31,100 nt of DNA from Bacteroidota bacterium. GTDB taxonomy: Bacteria; Bacteroidota; Bacteroidia; Flavobacteriales; Weeksellaceae. A program made the translations under genes and the position numbers. The stretch covers positions 1-31,100 of the forward strand of contig JAEXBA010000076.1 in assembly GCA_023457935.1 (NCBI GenBank), in the 5' to 3' direction. Below, in pieces: positions 25,393 to 31,100 of the stretch; positions within the stretch are counted from its first letter, which is position 1; every line of letters starts with the position of its first letter. The notes under the pieces are model-generated. The model did not search any database, had not been told where the DNA came from, and saw nothing but the letters and a program-made list of their open reading frames with translations.

Positions 25393-26799
25393 ATGAAAAT
25401 CAGCAGGACACCTTCCCAAAAAATACAGCAGAATTTTAATTTTTATACTGAAGAACAGTGGAAAAACATCCGTAAAAAGTATGAAAACTCTACCGGCAGT
25501 TTCTTTTCTGCCAAGAAAAACGAGTCGTTCATCATCGTTTACGAATCCGAAGTTACTTTCCTTATCGGTCTGGGAGAAAATCCTGCCGATCACGAAGTAC
25601 AGTCTGTAGCTTCAAAATTTGCTTACGATTTCAGAAAAAAAATCAAGGAAGCTCCCTCTACGGTAAATATTCATGAACTCGATGACGGTTTCCAAGAAGC
25701 CGTAATTTCAGGACTGTATTTAGGTACATATGAATATCCTTTTGAGGAAAAACATCCGTTTTACGGCAAGAAATTTGAACTTTCAGTTGATTTGCCGGCA
25801 AAGAAGATCAAAGAAATTTCCCTGAAGACCAAAGCAATCTGCGAAGGTCAGTTTGCCTGCATGGACTGGCTCAACAAACCACAGAATTTTAAGCAGGTTT
25901 CGCACATTTCAAACTATCTTAAAGAAATTTCAGAAAAATATGGCTTCAAACTCACTGTTTTCGACCGCAAAAAATCTGAAAAACTGGGATTGGGCGCTTT
26001 TCTGGCCGTAAATCAGGGAAGCTCTCAGGAAGCCGCGTTTACGGTTATTGAATACAACTACGGCAAAAAATCGGCAAAAACAGTAGGTTTAGTTGGTAAA
26101 TGTGTACTTTTTGATACCGGCGGAATATCCATAAAATCATCGGACAACATGCATTACATGAAATCCGATATGGGTGGCGCCACTGCCGTTATTGGAACTT
26201 TAATTGCTGCTGCGGAGATGAAACTTCCCGTTAACATCACAGCAGTTTTACCCATTACCGACAATGCTGTTTCTAGTACTGCCTATATCCCAAGCGATGT
26301 CATTACAGCGTACAACGGCAAGACCATTGAGGTTCTGAATACCGACGCAGAAGGCCGCATAACACTGGCAGACGGACTTTCCTATCTTTCCAAAAACTAC
26401 AAAACCGATGCGCTGATTGATTTGGCCACGCTTACCGGAAGCTCCGTGAGAATGTTCGGAAACACCTGCGGGGCTCTTTTCAGCAACAGTGAGGAATTGA
26501 AAAATTCACTCGAAAAATCAGGAGACAGAACGAACCAGCGTCTTTGGAATATGCCGCTTTGGGATATCTGGAAAGATGACTTTCAGTCGGATGTTGCCGA
26601 TTTCAAAAATATCTCTCTGAAACCCGTTGGAGACTGCATTGTCGCCGCAAAATTCCTTGAACAGTTTACTGAAGGGCACTCCAACTGGGCGCACCTTGAT
26701 ATCGCAGGTGTTGCCTTCGGAAATGTTCAGTACGCTAAAGAAAAAGCCGCAACAGGATACGGCGTCCAATTACTGATTGATTTTCTTGAAAATTTTTAG
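25393..26799 (+). CDS. M17 leucyl aminopeptidase family metallopeptidase
   Basis: 468 residues. An N-terminal alpha/beta domain (1-150) is followed by the C-terminal catalytic domain. All two-metal and catalytic positions known from PepA can be placed: K236 and D241 in GKCVLFDTGG, K248 in SIKSS, D259 in MKSDMGGATAV, D318 and E320 in NTDAEGR, with R322 as the catalytic Arg. The usual ENMPSG...PGD stretch is altered to DNAVSS...PSD (about 290-302), which may change substrate choice. It removes N-terminal residues or splits dipeptides (Cys-Gly, Leu-X) in the cytosol. The context of amide ligases suggests trimming or recycling of a pathway peptide, but a house-keeping role is equally possible. 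Ends 145 bases before the next gene. Confidence 0.92.
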   Translation: MKISRTPSQKIQQNFNFYTEEQWKNIRKKYENSTGSFFSAKKNESFIIVYESEVTFLIGLGENPADHEVQSVASKFAYDFRKKIKEAPSTVNIHELDDGFQEAVISGLYLGTYEYPFEEKHPFYGKKFELSVDLPAKKIKEISLKTKAICEGQFACMDWLNKPQNFKQVSHISNYLKEISEKYGFKLTVFDRKKSEKLGLGAFLAVNQGSSQEAAFTVIEYNYGKKSAKTVGLVGKCVLFDTGGISIKSSDNMHYMKSDMGGATAVIGTLIAAAEMKLPVNITAVLPITDNAVSSTAYIPSDVITAYNGKTIEVLNTDAEGRITLADGLSYLSKNYKTDALIDLATLTGSSVRMFGNTCGALFSNSEELKNSLEKSGDRTNQRLWNMPLWDIWKDDFQSDVADFKNISLKPVGDCIVAAKFLEQFTEGHSNWAHLDIAGVAFGNVQYAKEKAATGYGVQLLIDFLENF

Positions 26800-26944
26800 A
26801 AAAATATTCGGCTGTTCCATTTTTTCTCTGTATAATTGAAAGTGGATTTTCATATATTAACTGATTGTTTAAAAACGATATTGATTATTTAATAAAATTT
26901 AATAATCTTTTCTGAAAATTCAATAATTTTTCAAAAACGGTTAT

Positions 26945-28153
26945 ATGAGGGAAAAAACTATTGTCTGCATATCATGCTATTATAAAGGGTACGATTTTAT
27001 AGACGAGATGAAGCGGCTTGGCAACAAGGTAATTCTGATTACTTCTGAAAAATTAAAAGAGAAAAACTGGCCCTGGCACGCTATCGATGAAGTGTTCTAC
27101 ATGGGCGAGGTTTCACCTTCGATCTGGAATCTGGACCATCTTGTACAGGGATTTTCTTTCCTGATGAAAACCAGAAAAGTGGATGCTGTAATTGCCCTTG
27201 ATGATTACGACGTTGAAAAAGCGGCCTTAATACGCGAAACTTTCCGGATTCCGGGAATGGGACAGACTACGCACCGCTATTTCCGCGATAAACTCGCGAT
27301 GCGCCAAATGGCCAAAAATTCAGGCATCAGTGTACCGGAATTTACCGCTGTTTTTAATGATGAGGAAGTAAGGGAATTCATTGAGAAAGTTCCCGGTCCG
27401 TGGGTTCTGAAACCGCGTTCTGAAGCTTCTGCAAGCGGAATAAAAAAAATAAAAACTGCAGAAGAACTGTGGCCGGCGCTTGAAAATCTTAAAGAAGAGC
27501 GGCATCTGTTTCTGTTGGAAAGCTTTAAACCCGGCGACGTTTATCACGTAGACTGTCTGGTATACCAAAAAGAAATTGTATTCCACTGTTCTTCAAAATA
27601 TCTGGCTCCGCCGATGACGGTTTCTCACGATGGTGGTGTTTTCCGGACAAAAACACTGAATCGCTATTCGCAGGAAAATAAAGACCTTGAGGAAATCAAT
27701 GCCCAGGTACTTACCAGATTCGGTCTTGTAAACGGTGCCACCCACAGTGAATATATTAAAGGAACAGACGGAAAATATTATTTCCTGGAAACAGCATCCC
27801 GCGTCGGAGGAGCCAATATTCCCGATCTTGTGGAAGCGGCAACCGGCATCAATATCTGGCGCGAATGGGCAAGACTTGAAAGCGCACTGCTTCGCAATGA
27901 AAAGTATGAAGTTGAAAAACCGACAGGATTCTTTTCCGGACTTGTAATCTCTTTGGTAAAAGACAAAAATCCTGATACTACACCTTTTAAATGTGAAGAG
28001 GTTGTAAAATTCCTGCCGATGGATTATCATATCGGTATCGTTTTCAAATCAGCAGACGAAGAAAGAATTCAGCAATGCCTGGAACACGCCGGAGATCTCA
28101 TTACCCGAGAAATTCTCAATGTAATTCCTCCAAAAGACAAGCCAACCGCCTGA
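26945..28153 (+). CDS. ATP-grasp ligase (carbamoyl-phosphate-synthase/biotin-carboxylase-like)
   Basis: 402 residues. A Rossmann-like pre-ATP-grasp domain (1-105; TIVCISCYYKGYDF, then VDAVIALDDYDVEKAALI) is followed by the ATP-grasp domain: linker helix YFRDKLAMRQMAKNSGISVPEF, ATP-binding Lys in PWVLKPRSEASASGI (K156), adenine-contact stretch LFLLESFKPGDVY (E192), and metal site FLETASRVGG (E282, R286), where the usual ExN is ExA, as in PurK-type enzymes. Such enzymes activate a carboxylate as acyl-phosphate and join it to an amine or thiol. The AT-rich 145-base gap upstream holds TATAATTG (26831-26838), a weak promoter candidate, so a sub-operon may start here. Substrates cannot be read from sequence. 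It is followed by a small esterase gene. Confidence 0.88.
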   Translation: MREKTIVCISCYYKGYDFIDEMKRLGNKVILITSEKLKEKNWPWHAIDEVFYMGEVSPSIWNLDHLVQGFSFLMKTRKVDAVIALDDYDVEKAALIRETFRIPGMGQTTHRYFRDKLAMRQMAKNSGISVPEFTAVFNDEEVREFIEKVPGPWVLKPRSEASASGIKKIKTAEELWPALENLKEERHLFLLESFKPGDVYHVDCLVYQKEIVFHCSSKYLAPPMTVSHDGGVFRTKTLNRYSQENKDLEEINAQVLTRFGLVNGATHSEYIKGTDGKYYFLETASRVGGANIPDLVEAATGINIWREWARLESALLRNEKYEVEKPTGFFSGLVISLVKDKNPDTTPFKCEEVVKFLPMDYHIGIVFKSADEERIQQCLEHAGDLITREILNVIPPKDKPTA

Positions 28154-28220
28154 TGTTCAGAATTATCTGAGCATTCTGCGAATAAAAAACTCACAAAAAA
28201 ATCATTCAAAAAAATAAACT

Positions 28221-28937
28221 ATGCCTCGGATTGAACACACCGATTTCTATTCACACATTTTAGGAATGAGCCTTAATGTTGAAGTTACGGGACATTATGG
28301 CCATCCCGTTATCATGTTCCCTACTTCACGCGGTTCTTATACGCAGAACCACGACTTCAAGCTTAATGAAAGCATCAGCTGGTTTGTGGATCAGGGAATT
28401 GTAAAACTCTACAACATCCAGACAATCGACGGACTGAGCCTTTATGACAAAGGTATTCATCCTGCAGACCGAATCCGCAATTACGAGCTTTGGGTTCAGT
28501 TTATGCGGCAGGAATATATTCCTTATCTGCAGAAAACCCATCAGACACACCGTGTTGCGCTTGCCGGAGCAAGTTTTGGCGGTTATCATGCCTCCAATCT
28601 GGCATTCCGTTTTCCGGATTTGGTATCCCATCTGTTCTGCCTTTCCGGGGCGTTCACCATCCGGGATTTTATGGACGGTTACTCGGATGACCTTGTATAT
28701 TTCAACTGTCCGCGCGAATTTGTAAGGAATGATGAAGCGTGGAAATACAAACACATGCATATCGTTTTAAGCACTTCCGATCAGGATATTTGCCTTGAAC
28801 AGACAAAAGAAATGGCCGGAATTTTAGGCTCAAAAGGAATTAACCACTGGTACGACGAAAGAAAATGGATTGCGCACGACTGGCCGTTGTGGCGCATGGT
28901 TTTCCCAATGTTCGTGGGCCGGCTGTTCGGTAATTAA
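28221..28937 (+). CDS. Small CE1-type (putative esterase, COG4947-like) hydrolase
   Basis: 238 residues, a compact alpha/beta hydrolase with no signal peptide or accessory domain. Strand and loop features: HYGHPVIMFPTSRGSYTQN (oxyanion region), nucleophile elbow AGASFGGYHASNLAF, an Asp in STSDQDICLEQ, and a late His in WIAHDWPLWR (likely catalytic). These match the 'esterase family protein' group often seen beside ATP-grasp proteins in Bacteroidota. Likely chemistry: hydrolysis of an ester, thioester or amide. It lies 67 bases after one ATP-grasp gene and 50 bases before another, fitting a role in the same pathway, such as release or editing of an activated acyl group. Exact substrate unknown. 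Confidence 0.87.
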   Translation: MPRIEHTDFYSHILGMSLNVEVTGHYGHPVIMFPTSRGSYTQNHDFKLNESISWFVDQGIVKLYNIQTIDGLSLYDKGIHPADRIRNYELWVQFMRQEYIPYLQKTHQTHRVALAGASFGGYHASNLAFRFPDLVSHLFCLSGAFTIRDFMDGYSDDLVYFNCPREFVRNDEAWKYKHMHIVLSTSDQDICLEQTKEMAGILGSKGINHWYDERKWIAHDWPLWRMVFPMFVGRLFGN

Positions 28938-28987
28938 TCAGTGAAAAAACAGTAATAAACTCAATATCAGACAAAAATAAACATATT

Positions 28988-29947
28988 ATGGCAAAGAAAG
29001 TAGGTATATTATTCGGAATGGAAGACACTTTTCCATGGGAAGTAATCGCTAAAATTAATGAGCTGGGAGAAGGCGAAGTAACCGCTGAACCGGTGATGAT
29101 TGATAAACTTGAACAGGGCGCAGATTACGGCTACGCTGTAATTATTGACCGAATTTCGCAGGACGTTCCTTTTTACAGAGCATATCTGAAAAACGCCGCA
29201 GTAAACGGAACTTATGTAATCAACAATCCTTTCTGGTGGAGCGCTGATGAAAAATTTTTCAACAATGCACTGATGAGCAAACTGGGAATTCCATTGCCGA
29301 AAACAGTTTTGCTTCCGTCCCACGAAAGACCAACCAATACAACGGAAACTTCTTTCAGAAACCTGAAATTCCCGCATGACTGGGACTATATTTTTGAATA
29401 CATCGGATTTCCGGCTTATATGAAACCACACGACGGTGGCGGCTGGAGAAACGTTTACCGTGTTGAAAACGCGGAAGATATGTGGAACAAGCTTGGTGAA
29501 ACAGAACAGCTGGTGATGATGGTGCAGGAAGAAATTGTTTTCGACGACTATTACCGCGTGTACTGTTTAGGCAAAAAGTATGTTCACATTATGCCGTATG
29601 AACCAAGAAATCCTCATCACCTGCGCTATGCCACAGAACACAAAACCCAGGGCACAGAAAGAGAAAAACTGCTGAAGACCATTCATGATTATACCATTAA
29701 AATGAATGAAGCTTTGGGTTACGACTTTAATACTGTTGAATTTGCAGTGCGCGACGGAATTCCTTACGCAATCGATTTCTGTAATCCGGCTCCTGATGCC
29801 GACAGAAACTCTGTAGGTGAAGAAAATTTTGCCTGGATTATTGAACATGCCGCAAAACTGGCGATCGAAAAAGCGAAAGAGTATGTTCCGGGGAAAATGA
29901 ATATTTCCTGGGGAACCTTTGTGACGGATTCCATCAAAAAGAAATAA
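28988..29947 (+). CDS. ATP-grasp ligase, second type (RimK/glutathione-synthetase-like)
   Basis: 319 residues, smaller than and not paralogous at sight to the first ATP-grasp protein. The pre-ATP-grasp domain (1-85) contains VGILFGMEDTFPWEV and AVIIDRISQDVPFYRAYLKN, which resembles the sugar-peptide ligase pattern DR.S....F....L..A. The ATP-grasp core has the Lys in FPAYMKPHDGGGWRNVYRV (K146), the hinge MVQEEIVFDDYYRVYCLG (E181) and the metal-site region VEFAVRDGIPYAIDFCNPAPD (E251, D263, N266). It is expected to form an amide bond with ATP hydrolysis to ADP. Immediately followed, 62 bases on, by a GCS2-type ligase, with an RNA hairpin in the gap. Products unknown. Confidence 0.85.
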   Translation: MAKKVGILFGMEDTFPWEVIAKINELGEGEVTAEPVMIDKLEQGADYGYAVIIDRISQDVPFYRAYLKNAAVNGTYVINNPFWWSADEKFFNNALMSKLGIPLPKTVLLPSHERPTNTTETSFRNLKFPHDWDYIFEYIGFPAYMKPHDGGGWRNVYRVENAEDMWNKLGETEQLVMMVQEEIVFDDYYRVYCLGKKYVHIMPYEPRNPHHLRYATEHKTQGTEREKLLKTIHDYTIKMNEALGYDFNTVEFAVRDGIPYAIDFCNPAPDADRNSVGEENFAWIIEHAAKLAIEKAKEYVPGKMNISWGTFVTDSIKKK

Positions 29948-29956
29948 AAAGACATT

Positions 29957-29986
29957 TTCCGGTTGGTTGGCAGCAATCAGCCGGGA
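29957..29986 (+). other. Intercistronic RNA hairpin between ATP-grasp and GCS2 genes
   Basis: The core stem pairs 29959-29969 (CCGGTTGGTTG) with 29974-29984 (CAATCAGCCGG), 11 bp with two G-U pairs as RNA, closed by a GCAG loop; U57-A86 and U58-G85 can extend it to 13 bp. The G-U pairs mean it folds better as plus-strand RNA. No U tract follows (GATTTCAG then A run), so it is not a normal terminator; mRNA processing or stabilisation is more likely. Confidence 0.6.
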
Positions 29987-30009
29987 TTTCAGAAAAAAAC
30001 ACAATAGCT

Positions 30010-31100
30010 ATGCACAGATTTACGCTTGGCGTTGAAGAAGAATATCAAATCATCGACGCGGAATCAAGAGACCTTGTTTCTCACGTTTCTAAAATTATTG
30101 AAGGCGGAAAAGCAACTCTGGAAGAACATCTGAAACACGAGATGCACGAATCCGTTGTGGAAATGGAAACCGGAATCTGCGACAACATTCAGGATTGCCG
30201 CAACGAACTTCTTTCGCTGCGACAAAGACTCATTACCGTTGCACACGAACAGAATCTTAGGGTTTCCGGCGGCGGAACCCATCCTTTTTCCAGATGGCAG
30301 GACATGACGATCACCAAAGATGACCGTTACGACAAAATTGTCCATGATTTGGGCGACGTGGCGCGTTCCAACCTGATTTTTGGGCTTCATGTTCACGTTG
30401 GAATTCCTGACCGTGAAGAAGGTGTGCGAATCCAGAACGCCATGCGTTACTTCTTGCCGCACATTTATGCGCTTTCCACCAATTCTCCGTTTTGGCTGGG
30501 AAGAAGAACAGGTTTCAAATCGTACCGCCAGGAAGTGTTCGTAAAATTTCCAAGAACCGGAATTCCGAGCTACTTCAGCAGCGCAGCGGAATTTGACGCC
30601 TACGTAAACTTAATGATCAAAACCGGAACCATTGACAATGCCAAGAAAATATGGTGGGATTTACGCGTTCACCCGTTCTACCCTACCATTGAATTCCGTA
30701 TTTGCGACATGCCTCTAAGAATTGACGAAACCGTTTGTCTGGCTGCAATAATGCAGGCCGTTACAGCAAAATTATACAAACTGCATCAGCAGAACCTGAG
30801 TTTCAGGTCGTACAGACGTCTGCTCATTAACGAAAACAAATGGCGTGCAGCCAAAGACGGCATACATGCACATCTTATCGATTTTGGCAAGGAAGAAAGC
30901 GTTCCTTATGAATACCTTCTGCGGGAACTTCTTGAGTTTATTGACGACGTTGTAGATGAGCTTGGAAGCCGGCAAGAAGTGGAATATGCATGGGAAATGA
31001 TGCGGCGCGGAACCGGTGCCGACAGACAGCTGCGGATTTTTGACGAAACCGGCGATCTGAACGCAGTGGTAGACTACATGATTGCAGAAACAGAATACGG
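30010..31100 (+). CDS. Carboxylate-amine ligase, GCS2/YbdK family (3' end outside window)
   Basis: Open from ATG 30010 to the window end: 363 complete codons, no stop. The family (glutamate-cysteine ligase type 2, glutamine-synthetase fold) is recognised by FTLGVEEEYQIID (metal/ATP-binding acids E9-E11), HEMHESVVEMETGICDN, FGLHVHVGIPD, and KIWWDLRVHPFYPTIEFRICDMP. Characterised relatives include E. coli YbdK, with weak gamma-glutamylcysteine synthetase activity, and EgtA-like enzymes. Expected reaction: ATP-dependent joining of a gamma-carboxylate, often of glutamate, to an amine. Family members are about 360-420 residues, so only a short C-terminal part should be missing. As the third amide ligase in the train it may start the pathway with a gamma-glutamyl product; the actual substrate is inference. 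Confidence 0.92.
   Translation, partial: MHRFTLGVEEEYQIIDAESRDLVSHVSKIIEGGKATLEEHLKHEMHESVVEMETGICDNIQDCRNELLSLRQRLITVAHEQNLRVSGGGTHPFSRWQDMTITKDDRYDKIVHDLGDVARSNLIFGLHVHVGIPDREEGVRIQNAMRYFLPHIYALSTNSPFWLGRRTGFKSYRQEVFVKFPRTGIPSYFSSAAEFDAYVNLMIKTGTIDNAKKIWWDLRVHPFYPTIEFRICDMPLRIDETVCLAAIMQAVTAKLYKLHQQNLSFRSYRRLLINENKWRAAKDGIHAHLIDFGKEESVPYEYLLRELLEFIDDVVDELGSRQEVEYAWEMMRRGTGADRQLRIFDETGDLNAVVDYMIAETEY

Noticed and set aside
28157..28179. Small inverted repeat CAGAAT...ATTCTG after the first ATP-grasp gene
   Set aside because: Only a 6-bp AT-rich stem without a following T run; too weak to call a terminator.
1..31100. CRISPR arrays, tRNA/rRNA genes, transposases and phage genes
   Set aside because: I looked for direct-repeat/spacer patterns, cloverleaf-like segments and transposase or integrase motifs and saw none; gaps are short and nearly all space is accounted for by coding sequence.

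Overview
The window looks like chromosomal DNA of a Bacteroidota bacterium of the Flavobacteriia, most likely the Chryseobacterium/Weeksellaceae group. This is inferred from the AT-leaning composition, absent or weak Shine-Dalgarno sequences, several upstream boxes resembling the flavobacterial TAnnTTTG -7 element, and the protein repertoire. I see no tRNA, rRNA, CRISPR array, insertion sequence or phage gene. Most of the region reads as core metabolism with two accessory-looking neighbourhoods.

Layout. The left edge holds the 3' end of a response-regulator receiver domain (1-239). It converges on a GT32-type glycosyltransferase (236-1018). A plus-strand run (1107-6021) follows: secreted GH13 alpha-amylase-like enzyme, membrane-anchored alpha/beta hydrolase, CNNM/CorC-type CBS membrane protein, a second paralogous alpha/beta hydrolase, and a DEDDh exonuclease. 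It ends at a strong hairpin shared with the convergent minus-strand block. That block (6103-23867) contains two tandem PPK2 polyphosphate kinases, an M19-like metallo-dipeptidase homologue coupled to an unusual two-protease protein (trypsin-like plus subtilisin-like), apaG, the sucA-sucB 2-oxoglutarate dehydrogenase operon, a membrane-anchored SRPBCC protein, and a glycogen operon. The glycogen operon is transcribed glgB, glgA, glgC, then a small secreted protein.

From a 332-bp divergent intergenic region a plus-strand gene train runs off the right edge (24200-31100): an esterase with an N-terminal starch-binding/E-set-like domain, an M17 leucyl aminopeptidase, a carbamoyl-phosphate-synthase-like ATP-grasp ligase, a small CE1-type esterase, a second (different) ATP-grasp ligase, and a GCS2/YbdK carboxylate-amine ligase cut by the window end. 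Three amide-bond-forming ligases of two folds, two esterases and a peptidase in one train suggest a non-ribosomal peptide or amide pathway with no recognisable carrier or NRPS. This is the best candidate for an undescribed system.

The second candidate is the cytosolic dual-protease/M19-like pair (7884-12232), which looks like a two-gene operon behind its own promoter. A looser theme is energy and carbon reserve handling: glycogen synthesis, a secreted GH13, two polyphosphate-using kinases, and the 2-oxoglutarate dehydrogenase E1/E2. All functional calls rest on reading motifs by eye; no searches were run.
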